Assembly (NCBI RefSeq): GCF_005222675.1
Contig: NZ_STGE01000021.1
Location: 186,001 to 250,000, forward strand
Length of the DNA stretch: 64,000 bases
Source: Mycolicibacterium sp. CR10
GTDB lineage: Bacteria; Actinomycetota; Actinomycetes; Mycobacteriales; Mycobacteriaceae
Direction: 5' to 3'
Shown: positions 36,085-44,383 of the stretch, piece by piece
Numbering within the stretch: position 1 is the stretch's first letter
Layout: the number at the start of each line of letters is the position of its first letter
Program-made: the position numbers and the translations under genes
Notes under the pieces: model-generated
The model's input: the letters and a program-made list of their open reading frames with translations, nothing else
Told to the model about the DNA's origin: nothing
The model's database searches: none

Positions 36085-36128
36085 GAGTATCCGCCTTCCA
36101 GCGTCGGTGCCACAGACTTGTCTGGAAA

Positions 36129-36142
36129 TGTAACACGTTCTA
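36129..36142. promoter_or_regulatory. KstR operator (echA19 / fadD19)
   Basis: TGTAACACGTTCTA fits TnnAACnnGTTnnA. It is 45 bp upstream of echA19 and 12 bp upstream of the GTG of fadD19, suggesting a leaderless fadD19 message. Confidence 0.87.
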
Positions 36143-36153
36143 GTTTAGAACCC

Positions 36154-37803
36154 GTGGCCCTGAATATTGCCGACCTCGCCGAGCACTGCATCGACGCCGT
36201 GCCCGATCGCGTCGCCCTCATTGGCGGTGACCAACAGCTGACCTATGCCCAGTTGGAGGAGAAGGCCAACCGCCTGGCCCACTACCTCATCGACCAGGGC
36301 GTCAAGAAGGACGACAAGGTCGGCCTGTATTGCCGCAACCGCATCGAGATCGTCATCGCGATGCTGGGCATCGTCAAAGCGGGTGCCATCCTGGTCAACG
36401 TCAACTTCCGCTATGTCGAGGGCGAACTGAAGTACCTGTTCGACAACTCCGACATGGTGGCGCTCGTGCACGAGCGCCGCTACGCCGACCGGGTGGCCAA
36501 CGTGCTGCCCGAGACCCCGAACGTGAAGACCATCCTGGTGGTCGAGGACGGCAGCGATGACGACTTCGAGCGTTACGGCGGTGTCGAGTTCTATTCGGCG
36601 CTCGAGCAGAGTTCGCCGGAGCGCGATTTCGGCCCGCGCAGCGAGGACGACATCTACCTGCTCTACACCGGCGGCACCACCGGTTTCCCCAAGGGCGTGA
36701 TGTGGCGCCACGAGGACATCTACCGAGTGTTGTTCGGCGGCACCGACTTCGCGACCGGCGAGCCGATCGCCGACGAGTATGACCTGGCCAAGCAGGCCGC
36801 CGCCAACGGGCCGATGATCCGGTACCCGATCCCGCCGATGATCCACGGCGCCACCCAGTCGGCCACCTGGATGTCGCTGTTCTCCGGCCAAACCGTGGTT
36901 CTGGTACCGGAATTCGACGCCGACGAGGTATGGCGCACCATCGCCGAGCACAAGGTGAATCTGCTGTTCTTCACCGGCGATGCGATGGCCCGCCCACTCC
37001 TGGACGCGCTGTTGGCCCATCAGGACGCCGGGAACGAATACGACCTGTCGTCGCTGTTCCTGCTCGCCAGCACCGCAGCGCTGTTCTCCACCAGCATCAA
37101 GGAGAAGTTCCTCGAGCTATTGCCCAACCGGATCATCACCGACTCCATCGGATCCTCGGAGACCGGCTTCGGCGGTACCAGCATCGTCGCCAAGGGGCAG
37201 TCGCACACCGGCGGTCCCCGCGTCACCATCGACAAGAACACCGTTGTGCTCGACGACGACGGAAACGAGGTGGTGCCGGGCTCGGGGGTGCGCGGCTTCA
37301 TCGCCAAGCGCGGCCACATCCCGGTCGGCTACTTCAAGGACGAGAAGAAAACCGCCGAGACCTTCCGCACCTACCACGGCGTGCGGTACGCGATCCCCGG
37401 CGATTTCGCCGAGGTCGAGGCCGACGGCAGCGTGACGATGCTGGGCCGCGGCTCGGTGTCGATCAACAGCGGTGGCGAGAAGATCTACCCCGAAGAGGTC
37501 GAGGCCGCGCTCAAGGGCCACCCCGACGTCTTCGACGCGCTCGTCGTCGGCGTCCCCGACCCGCGCTTCGGTCAGCACGTCGCCGCCGTCGTGCATCCGC
37601 GCGAGGGCAGCCGCCCGACGCTCGCCGATCTGGATGCGTTCGTGCGCAACGAGATCGCCGGCTACAAGGTGCCGCGCAGCCTGTGGCTGGTCGACGAGAT
37701 CAAGCGCTCACCCGCGGGCAAGCCCGACTACCGCTGGGCCAAGGACACCACCGAGGAGCGCCCCGCCGACGATGTACACGCCAAGCATGCCGAGGTGAAA
37801 TAG
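36154..37803 (+). CDS. fadD19: steroid-26-oate CoA ligase FadD19
   Basis: A 549-residue acyl-CoA synthetase of the ANL superfamily. It is nearly identical in layout to Mtb FadD19 (ALNIADLAEHCIDAVPDRVA, QLEEKANRLAHYLIDQGVKK). The ATP P-loop YTGGTTGFPKG lies at 171-181, the A5 region near DSIGSSETGFGG, the A8 hinge near GRGSVSINSGGEKIYPEE, and the catalytic Lys in SPAGKPDYRW. FadD19 activates the C26-acid of the sterol side chain. GTG 36154 is chosen since upstream in-frame codons run through the promoter and the echA19 region. The next gene starts directly at its stop. Confidence 0.95.
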   Translation: MALNIADLAEHCIDAVPDRVALIGGDQQLTYAQLEEKANRLAHYLIDQGVKKDDKVGLYCRNRIEIVIAMLGIVKAGAILVNVNFRYVEGELKYLFDNSDMVALVHERRYADRVANVLPETPNVKTILVVEDGSDDDFERYGGVEFYSALEQSSPERDFGPRSEDDIYLLYTGGTTGFPKGVMWRHEDIYRVLFGGTDFATGEPIADEYDLAKQAAANGPMIRYPIPPMIHGATQSATWMSLFSGQTVVLVPEFDADEVWRTIAEHKVNLLFFTGDAMARPLLDALLAHQDAGNEYDLSSLFLLASTAALFSTSIKEKFLELLPNRIITDSIGSSETGFGGTSIVAKGQSHTGGPRVTIDKNTVVLDDDGNEVVPGSGVRGFIAKRGHIPVGYFKDEKKTAETFRTYHGVRYAIPGDFAEVEADGSVTMLGRGSVSINSGGEKIYPEEVEAALKGHPDVFDALVVGVPDPRFGQHVAAVVHPREGSRPTLADLDAFVRNEIAGYKVPRSLWLVDEIKRSPAGKPDYRWAKDTTEERPADDVHAKHAEVK

Positions 37804-38925
37804 ATGCGCACCGAGCTGTGTGACCGCTTCGGGATCGAGTACCCGATCTTCGTCTTCACGCCATCGGAGAAGGTCGCCGCGGCGGTCACCAAGGCCGGCG
37901 GACTGGGCGTCCTGGGGTGCGTGCGGTTCAACGATGCCGACGACCTCGAGAACGTCCTGCAGTGGATGGATGCCAACACCGACGGCAAGCCGTACGGCGT
38001 CGACATCGTGATGCCGGCCAAAATCCCCACCGAGGGCACCAGCGTCGACATCAACAAGCTGATCCCGCAGACGCACCGCGACTTCGTCGAAAAGACGCTC
38101 GCCGATCTCGGGGTGCCGCCGCTGCCCGATGACGAAGCGAAGTCCGAAGGCGTTCTCGGATGGCTGCATTCGGTGGCGCGCAGCCACGTCGAGGTGGCGC
38201 TGCGGCACCCGATCAAGCTGATCGCCAACGCGCTCGGATCGCCGCCCAAGGACGTCATCGACCAGTCCCACGACGCCGGCGTGCCGGTCGCCGCGCTGGC
38301 CGGCTCCGCCAAACACGCGCTGCGGCACGTCGAGAACGGTGTGGACATCGTCGTGGCGCAGGGACACGAGGCAGGCGGACACACCGGCGAGATCGGCTCG
38401 ATGGTGTTGTGGCCCGAGATCGTGGATGCGGTCGACGGCAGGGCATCGGTGCTTGCCGCGGGTGGAATCGGCACCGGTCGTCAGGTCGCCGCGGCGCTCG
38501 CCCTCGGAGCGCAGGGTGTGTGGATGGGCTCGGCGTTCCTGACCGCGGCCGAGTACGACCTCGGGGTACGCACGGCGGGTGGCGCGTCGGTGATCCAGGA
38601 GGCGATGCTGGCCGCGACCTCCAGCGACACCGTGCGCAGGCGCATCTACACGGGTAAGCCCGCGCGACTGCTGAAGTCTCGCTGGACCGAAGCCTGGGAC
38701 GCCGAGGGCGCACCGGAGCCGTTGCCGATGCCGCTGCAGAACATCCTGGTCAGTGAAGCCCATCAACGGATGAACGAGGCGAAGGACCCGTCAGCCGTGG
38801 CGATGCCGGTCGGTCAGATCGTCGGCCGGATGAACGAGATCCGCCCGGTCTCCGACATCATCGCCGAACTCGTCAGCGGGTTCGAGGGCGCCACCCGACA
38901 TCTGGATGCCGTTCGCGACAGCTGA
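37804..38925 (+). CDS. nitronate monooxygenase-like flavoprotein
   Basis: A 373-residue TIM-barrel FMN protein of the nitronate monooxygenase (2-nitropropane dioxygenase) family. It has AVTKAGGLGVLG near the N-terminus, AQGHEAGGHTG (about 181-191), and the phosphate-binding AAGGIGTGRQVAAALALGA. Its ATG directly abuts the fadD19 stop, so it is in the same KstR-driven operon. Substrate and role in sterol breakdown are not known. It may act as an enoyl reductase or detoxifying oxidase. Confidence 0.85.
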   Translation: MRTELCDRFGIEYPIFVFTPSEKVAAAVTKAGGLGVLGCVRFNDADDLENVLQWMDANTDGKPYGVDIVMPAKIPTEGTSVDINKLIPQTHRDFVEKTLADLGVPPLPDDEAKSEGVLGWLHSVARSHVEVALRHPIKLIANALGSPPKDVIDQSHDAGVPVAALAGSAKHALRHVENGVDIVVAQGHEAGGHTGEIGSMVLWPEIVDAVDGRASVLAAGGIGTGRQVAAALALGAQGVWMGSAFLTAAEYDLGVRTAGGASVIQEAMLAATSSDTVRRRIYTGKPARLLKSRWTEAWDAEGAPEPLPMPLQNILVSEAHQRMNEAKDPSAVAMPVGQIVGRMNEIRPVSDIIAELVSGFEGATRHLDAVRDS

Positions 38926-38928
38926 GCG

Positions 38929-39648
38929 TCACTCGATCGTGGTCTCGGCGTCGATGTGGCCCACCGCCGTGCCGAGGATGCCCTGCTGATCGGGCTTGGC
39001 GTAGGCGTTGAGCTGCAACAGGTACATCAGGCCGTCCGCACCCGGAATCAGCACCGTCTTCTGGGCGATGAAGGTCGGTTTGCCGTCGATCGACGCCGTC
39101 CCCGCAACCTCGTAGGCGTCGAAACCGCCGAGCGTGCCGGTCGGCGTCTCGCTGGCTTCCACATAGTCGGGAATGCTGCGGAGATCGTTGGGCGCGAGCT
39201 CGAGGAGCGTCGCCGGATCGACCTCGCCGTCGAGACTGGACAGGTACGCGAAAATCGTCGGCGGGAAGTCCGGCGCGGCGTCCGGGCCGGTGTACCGGAT
39301 GCCGCCGTAGGACCCCTGCGGTAGCCCCTCGCTCGTCATCTCCCACCCTTCCGGGGTGGGCAGCACGACGTTGGGGGCTCCGTTCTCGCCGGGGCCGACC
39401 ACCGTCTGGACGATGCCGTTCCCGGCGATGTACTGGTCGATGGTTTGACCCGCCGGTGCCCCGGGCGCCTCCGATGTCTTCTCCTCGGACGTCGGCGACG
39501 TCGACTCACTCGACTTACTGGCGCTCGTCGAACTCTCGGCGCTCGAACTGCTGGACGGGGCGGTCTTGGTGTCCGACCCGCAGCCGGACAGCACGACTGC
39601 CAGGGCGGTGACGGCAGCCGCCGTGCCGGTGAGCGCCGATGCTCTCAT
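38929..39648 (-). CDS. LpqN/LpqT-family lipoprotein (first copy)
   Basis: A 239-residue predicted lipoprotein. The signal peptide ends in VVLSGC with C23 lipidated. A Ser/Thr/Glu-rich linker follows (about 30-65), then an LpqN-type domain: TIDQYIAGNGI, VVLPTPEGWE and AQKTVLIPGADGLMYLLQLN. It is a paralog of the protein at 42431-43153, with the same motif order. It is convergent with the flavoprotein gene (3-bp gap). Location is the cell envelope; function is not established. Confidence 0.83.
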   Translation of the reverse strand: MRASALTGTAAAVTALAVVLSGCGSDTKTAPSSSSSAESSTSASKSSESTSPTSEEKTSEAPGAPAGQTIDQYIAGNGIVQTVVGPGENGAPNVVLPTPEGWEMTSEGLPQGSYGGIRYTGPDAAPDFPPTIFAYLSSLDGEVDPATLLELAPNDLRSIPDYVEASETPTGTLGGFDAYEVAGTASIDGKPTFIAQKTVLIPGADGLMYLLQLNAYAKPDQQGILGTAVGHIDAETTIE

Positions 39649-39740
39649 TGTGTTGACCCCCTCGATGGATGTGACGAACTCGCGCAGCGTAGCTCAAAGC
39701 CTGCCTAGAATTTGCTGACCCGCGAAACATCGGAGGACCG

Positions 39741-41297
39741 GTGAACGGTGCGCAGGCGCTGATCAGGACGCTCGTCGGCAACGGCGTCGACGTGTGCTTT
39801 GCCAACCCGGGCACGTCGGAGATGCACTTCGTGGCCGCGTTGGACGCGGTGCCACAGATGCGCGGCGTGCTCACATTGTTCGAGGGCGTGGCCACCGGCG
39901 CGGCCGACGGCTACGCCCGGATGGCCGACAAACCGGCCGCGGTGTTGCTGCACCTGGGTCCCGGCCTCGGCAACGGGCTGGCCAATCTGCACAACGCGCG
40001 GCGCGCCCACACCCCGGTCGTTGTCGTCGTCGGCGATCACGCGACGTACCACAAGAAATACGACGCCCCACTGGAATCCGACATCGATGCGCTCGCGGGC
40101 ACCGTGTCCGGATGGGTGCGCCGCACCCTGCACACCGGCGACGTCGCTGCCGATGCCACCGACGCCGTCGCCGCCGCCCGCGCCGGGCTGGTGTCCACGT
40201 TGATTCTGCCCGCGGACGTGTCGTGGACCGACGGCGCGAGCGGCGCTCCGGCCCCGGCGGCGGTGGCCGCGTCCGTCGTCGACGACGACGCGGTCCGCGC
40301 CGCGGCGGGTGCGCTGCGTTCCGGCGAGCCGTCGGTCATCCTGATCGGGGGTGACGCGGCCCGAAATCCGGGTCTGGCGGCGGCCGTCCGGGTCGCGCAG
40401 GCCACCGGAGCCCGGGTGCTGTGCGAAACCTTCCCGACGCGGCAGGAACGCGGGGCGGGTGTCCCCGCGGTCGAGCGGCTGGCGTATTTCGCCGAGGCTG
40501 CACAGGAGCAACTCGCAGGCGCTACCCACCTCGTCCTTGCCGGTGCGAAGTCCCCGGTGTCTTTCTTCGCCTACCCGGGCAAGCCCAGCGACCTGGTGCC
40601 GCAAGGGTGCACGGTGCATGTGCTGGCCTCGCACGTCGGCGCCGCCGCGGCGCTGGAGCATCTCGCCGACGACGTGGCACCCGGGACCACCGCGGCCGTC
40701 GCCGCGGCCGCGCGGCCCGAACTGCCCGCCGGAGACCTGACCACGTTCGCGGTCGCCGCGGTGGTCGGGGCGCTCCTGCCCGAGGGGGCGATCGTCGTGG
40801 ACGAATCCAACACCGCAGGGATCGGCGTCGCCGTCGCGACCGCGGGCGCTCCTGCCCACGATGTGCTGACGCTGACCGGCGGCGCCATCGGTTACGGGAT
40901 CCCCGCTGCGGTGGGCGCCGCGATCGCCGCACCGGGACGGCCGGTGCTGGCCCTGCAGGCCGACGGATCTGCGATGTACACCATCTCCGGCCTGTGGACG
41001 CAGGCGCGCGAAAACCTGGATGTGACGACCGTGATCTTCAACAACGGCGCCTACGACATCCTGCGGATCGAACTGCAGCGTGTCGGTGCGGCGGGCGCGG
41101 ACGCACCGGGACCCAAGGCGCTCGATCTACTCGACTTGGGCCGTCCCGCAATCGATTTCGTCTCAATCGCCGAGGGCATGGGCGTTCCTGCCCGCCGCGC
41201 CACCACCTCGGAGGAACTGGCCGCCGCGCTCGCCGACGCGTTCGCAGAACCGGGTCCGCACCTGATCGAGGCCGTGGTCCCGTCGCTCGTCGGCTGA
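39741..41297 (+). CDS. ilvX: ThDP-dependent acetolactate-synthase-like enzyme IlvX
   Basis: A 518-residue thiamin-diphosphate enzyme of the AHAS/benzoylformate decarboxylase group, resembling Mtb Rv3509c (IlvX). The N-terminal Pyr domain has ANPGTSEMHFVAALD and the activating Glu in LFEGVATGAADGYARM. The C-terminal PP domain has LTGGAIGYGIPAAVGAA and the metal/ThDP site ADGSAMYT...FNNGAYDILR. GTG start with GGAGG upstream. A TAGAAT hexamer near 39707 could be its -10. No regulatory ACT subunit is nearby, so a real role in branched-chain amino acid synthesis is doubtful. Confidence 0.88.
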   Translation: MNGAQALIRTLVGNGVDVCFANPGTSEMHFVAALDAVPQMRGVLTLFEGVATGAADGYARMADKPAAVLLHLGPGLGNGLANLHNARRAHTPVVVVVGDHATYHKKYDAPLESDIDALAGTVSGWVRRTLHTGDVAADATDAVAAARAGLVSTLILPADVSWTDGASGAPAPAAVAASVVDDDAVRAAAGALRSGEPSVILIGGDAARNPGLAAAVRVAQATGARVLCETFPTRQERGAGVPAVERLAYFAEAAQEQLAGATHLVLAGAKSPVSFFAYPGKPSDLVPQGCTVHVLASHVGAAAALEHLADDVAPGTTAAVAAAARPELPAGDLTTFAVAAVVGALLPEGAIVVDESNTAGIGVAVATAGAPAHDVLTLTGGAIGYGIPAAVGAAIAAPGRPVLALQADGSAMYTISGLWTQARENLDVTTVIFNNGAYDILRIELQRVGAAGADAPGPKALDLLDLGRPAIDFVSIAEGMGVPARRATTSEELAAALADAFAEPGPHLIEAVVPSLVG

Positions 41298-41352
41298 ACA
41301 CTGTCCGATCTGTTCATGACGGTCGGCCGAGCCGGCCCCTACCGTGGCCGGC

Positions 41353-41742
41353 ATGGACATCCGACTCACGTCCGTCGCCGTCGAGATCGTCGCCGGTGAC
41401 CTGACACGTTCCCTGGACTTCTACCGCGTGCTCGGCCTGGCCGTACCCGAGGGCGACGGCCCACACGTGGAGGTCGAACTGCCCGGCGGCAACACACTGC
41501 TGTTCGACACCGAGGACACGATCGCCGGGATGCATCCGGGGTGGACACCGCCCACCTCGGCGGGCCGCGTCGTGCTGGCGTTCGGGCTCGAGTCGCCCGC
41601 CGACGTCGACGCGTTGTTCGCCCGCGTCACCGCTGCGGGCCACGAGGGAACTCTTGAGCCGTTCGACGCGCCGTGGGGGCAGCGCTACGCGACCGTGCTC
41701 GACCCCGACGGCACCTCGATCGATCTCTTCGCGCCGCTGTAG
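41353..41742 (+). CDS. VOC/glyoxalase-family protein
   Basis: A 129-residue protein with a single vicinal-oxygen-chelate fold. DLTRSLDFYRVLGL near the start and YATVLDPDGTSIDLFAPL at the end are classical for glyoxalase/bleomycin-resistance proteins. ATG 41353 is chosen, with a GTG three codons before it as alternative. Its 3' end overlaps the convergent AraC gene by 58 bp. Substrate unknown. Confidence 0.78.
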   Translation: MDIRLTSVAVEIVAGDLTRSLDFYRVLGLAVPEGDGPHVEVELPGGNTLLFDTEDTIAGMHPGWTPPTSAGRVVLAFGLESPADVDALFARVTAAGHEGTLEPFDAPWGQRYATVLDPDGTSIDLFAPL

Positions 41743-42398
41743 AGGCGACCGGCGGGCACCCCGGCGAGTTCGCGCACCTGCCGGCTCAGGTGCGACTGGT
41801 CCGCGTAGCCCACCTGTGCAGCGGTGTCGGCGACGGTGTGCCCTGAGCGCAGCAGCCGAACTGCCTCCCGGAACCGCAGCACCCGCCGCAGCGTCGCCGG
41901 CCCGTACCCGTACACCGCCACGCACTGGCGCTGCAGAGTCCTTGTCGACCAACCGATTTCGTCGGCGACGTGCTGCACAGAGGCCCCGCCGGCGAATCGC
42001 TGGGTGATGTGCCGCAACTGCGCGAGGCGCCAGGGCGCGGTCTCGCGGTTGGGCTCGCGGCCGAGCAGCCGGGCGGTGCGCGACATCAGTGAACCGCCTG
42101 TGAGCTCTGGCCGCACCGCGTCGAGGGCGACCCGCTGGTTGTGCAACTCGCCGGCGGGCACGCCGAGAAGTCTGGGCAGAGCGCCCGGACGAAATCTGAT
42201 CCCGGTGGCCAGCGGTGAGTGCTGGTCGCTGAGGAAGGCGGTGGTGTCCGGTCCGGCGATCAGCACGGCGTCGTTCATCTCGATGAGGTCCATACATCCG
42301 TCGGGCAGCACCCACGCCTGGCGCGGTCCCTCGTTCACCCACACGCATTCCGCGAGATCGCGGAGCGCCGTCGGCGCGGGCAGCTCGCGGTAACTCAC
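41685..42398 (-). CDS. AraC-family transcriptional regulator
   Basis: A 237-residue regulator. The N-terminal part (PDGCMDLIEMNDAVLIAGPD, then FRPGALPRLLGVP) is the DUF6597/cupin-like domain seen in many actinobacterial AraC proteins. The C-terminus is a double helix-turn-helix with SVQHVADEIGWSTRTLQRQ and DTAAQVGYADQSHLSR. Tail-to-tail overlap with the VOC gene of 58 bp means both coding ends use the same DNA. It probably controls the neighbouring VOC gene, inferred from position only. Confidence 0.84.
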   Translation of the reverse strand: MSYRELPAPTALRDLAECVWVNEGPRQAWVLPDGCMDLIEMNDAVLIAGPDTTAFLSDQHSPLATGIRFRPGALPRLLGVPAGELHNQRVALDAVRPELTGGSLMSRTARLLGREPNRETAPWRLAQLRHITQRFAGGASVQHVADEIGWSTRTLQRQCVAVYGYGPATLRRVLRFREAVRLLRSGHTVADTAAQVGYADQSHLSRQVRELAGVPAGRLYSGAKRSIEVPSGSSTVA

Positions 42399-42430
42399 CC
42401 GTCGAGCCTAACCGCGCCGACAACCCCAGG

Positions 42431-43153
42431 TCACGGCGTGATGGTCGTCTGTTCGTCGATGACGTTGGTGGCCGAGGCGACGATATCGGTCTGGCTCTCC
42501 AGTCCGTCGGCGTTGAGCTGCAACACATACAGCCCGTCGCTGCCCGGGATCACGACCGTCTTCTGGGCGACCACCTTGGCCACCCCGTCCTGGACCCAAT
42601 TGCCGCCGAGCTGGAACGCCGGATACTCGCCGAGGGTGCTGACCTGGCCTTCGTTCAGCGGGCTCCACCCGGGCAGGTTCGTCAGTTCGCCGGGCGCGTT
42701 GTCGATGATCGCCTGCGGATCCACATCGCCGGTCAGCTTCGACACGATCGCGACGATGCTCGGCGTGTACTCCTCGGCTCCTGGACCGTCGTAAAAGATT
42801 GCGCCATAAGCCCATTCCGGAGTGTCCTCGCCTGCGGCCTGCCAGCCGTCGGGCATGGGCAAATCGATGGTCGGCGCGCCCGGGTCGCCCAGGCTCACCG
42901 GTGATTCCTGAATGTCGTTCTCCGCGATGTAGTCGGCGATCGTCGGGGCCGGCCCCTCCGGGGCCTCTTTGCGCGGGGCGATCCGGGCGGTCGACGGTGC
43001 TGCCTTGGCACTTGTCGTGGTGGTCTCCGCGGAGGTGGACTCGACGGAGGTGGATGTGCTCGGCTCGGTCGTGGTGTCCGAGCTACATCCCGTGGCGACG
43101 ACGGCGATCGCTGCCGCGACCGCAGCGGAGCGGGTGAGGGCCGAGAGCTTCAT
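42431..43153 (-). CDS. LpqN/LpqT-family lipoprotein (second copy)
   Basis: A 240-residue predicted lipoprotein. The signal peptide ends in VVATGC with C23 lipidated. A Thr/Ser-rich linker (26-58) precedes an LpqN-type domain with TIADYIAENDIQ, DLPMPDGWQ and VAQKTVVIPGSDGLYVLQLN. It is a paralog of 38929-39648, at the other side of the ilvX-VOC-araC block and on the same strand. It follows the second kshA gene by 84 bp and could be the end of that long operon or have its own promoter. Confidence 0.83.
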   Translation of the reverse strand: MKLSALTRSAAVAAAIAVVATGCSSDTTTEPSTSTSVESTSAETTTTSAKAAPSTARIAPRKEAPEGPAPTIADYIAENDIQESPVSLGDPGAPTIDLPMPDGWQAAGEDTPEWAYGAIFYDGPGAEEYTPSIVAIVSKLTGDVDPQAIIDNAPGELTNLPGWSPLNEGQVSTLGEYPAFQLGGNWVQDGVAKVVAQKTVVIPGSDGLYVLQLNADGLESQTDIVASATNVIDEQTTITP

Positions 43154-43237
43154 AGCTGAACTCCTGTAGGTAGGACGTTTCTGTTGTCCAGCGAAGCGTA
43201 AATCATGATCATGGGTTTGCTGCGTGTGTAGATGTAC

Positions 43238-44383
43238 CTAACTCTGCGAGCGCGCCGCAGGGTTTTCCAGGTTCTCCTTGACCTCCTGCTGCCACAGGGC
43301 ATTCGCGTGGGTGGTGTCGACTTCCTGCTCGAAGCGGTCCGTCATCTCGGGGGTGACGTCGGCGACGTCGACATAGAACTGCTCGTACCAGCGCCGGTGC
43401 TGATACACCGGGCCGTCCTCCTCGGTGAGTAGCGGATTGTCGATCGGGGACTTGTTCTTCCAGATCTCGACGTCATCGAGGAAACCCTCTCCGAAGTTGC
43501 GGTTCATCGAGGCGGCCAGCTTGGCGGCCTTGTCGGCAGGCAGTCCGGGCATCTCCTGGACCGAAACGCCCCACTGCAGCACGAACGAGTTCTGGGTCAC
43601 CGGGTAGTGACAGTTGATCAGCGCCACCTCGACGGTGAAGTCGGGGGCGAGGTCGTTGTGCAGCCAGTTGATCATGTAGGCGGGGCCGAAATAGGTCGCC
43701 TCGGACCGCAGATAGGTGCCCTCCCAGAGCTTCTCGAAATTGGCGGTGAAGTCGGGCCGCGGCTTGGACTCCATGAACTGGCTGGCGGTATGGCCCTCGA
43801 TGACGTTCTTGAAATATGTCGGATAGGCGTGGTGGATGTAGAAGAAGTGCGCCATGTCGACGTTGTTGTCGACGATCTCGCGGCAGTGCGCACCCTCGAT
43901 CAGGATGGAGCTCCACTGCCACGGTGACCATCGGCCCTCGTCGAACCCCTCGATCGTCGGCGGGGTCAATTCGGCTGGGGGCGTGGAGCCCTCGGGATCG
44001 TGCCAGACCATCAACTGGCCGTTGACCTCGGTGGTGAGCCACGCCCGGGTGCGGGCCATCCGGGGGGTGCGTTTGGCGTAGGGCACCAGCGTGCACTTGC
44101 CGTCGCCGCCCCATCGCCAGTCGTGGAAGGGGCAGGCGACCTCGTCGCCCTTGATGGTGCCCTGCGACAGGTTGCCGCCCATGTGCCGGCAGTAGCCGTC
44201 AAGCACCTTGAGGTCGCCCCGCGAATCGGCGAAGACCACCAGCATGGTGCCGAAGGCGTTGATTCCGTGCGGTTGGCCGTCGCGGAAGTCCTCGGCCAGG
44301 CCCAGGCAATGCCAGCCGCGGGCGTACCGCGTCATCGCGGCGCCGGTGTCGATCTCGCGCACTGAGGTGTCTCTGTCGGTCAC
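43238..44383 (-). CDS. second KshA-type 3-ketosteroid 9alpha-hydroxylase oxygenase
   Basis: A 381-residue Rieske oxygenase closely related to the KshA at 12145-13338. The Rieske ligands are C65/H67 and C84/H87, and the mononuclear iron site is DNNVDMAHFFYIHH with H179 and H184. The middle and C-terminal parts differ more, which may change substrate range, such as CoA-esters against free steroids. Its ATG overlaps the stop of the KstD-like gene as ATGA, so the two ring-opening enzymes are translationally coupled. The reductase KshB is not in the window. Confidence 0.92.
   Translation of the reverse strand: MTDRDTSVREIDTGAAMTRYARGWHCLGLAEDFRDGQPHGINAFGTMLVVFADSRGDLKVLDGYCRHMGGNLSQGTIKGDEVACPFHDWRWGGDGKCTLVPYAKRTPRMARTRAWLTTEVNGQLMVWHDPEGSTPPAELTPPTIEGFDEGRWSPWQWSSILIEGAHCREIVDNNVDMAHFFYIHHAYPTYFKNVIEGHTASQFMESKPRPDFTANFEKLWEGTYLRSEATYFGPAYMINWLHNDLAPDFTVEVALINCHYPVTQNSFVLQWGVSVQEMPGLPADKAAKLAASMNRNFGEGFLDDVEIWKNKSPIDNPLLTEEDGPVYQHRRWYEQFYVDVADVTPEMTDRFEQEVDTTHANALWQQEVKENLENPAARSQS

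Noticed and set aside
35218..36153. In-frame upstream extension of fadD19.
   Set aside because: It crosses the repeat copy D, echA19 in antisense and the KstR promoter. FadD19 homology starts at GTG 36154.
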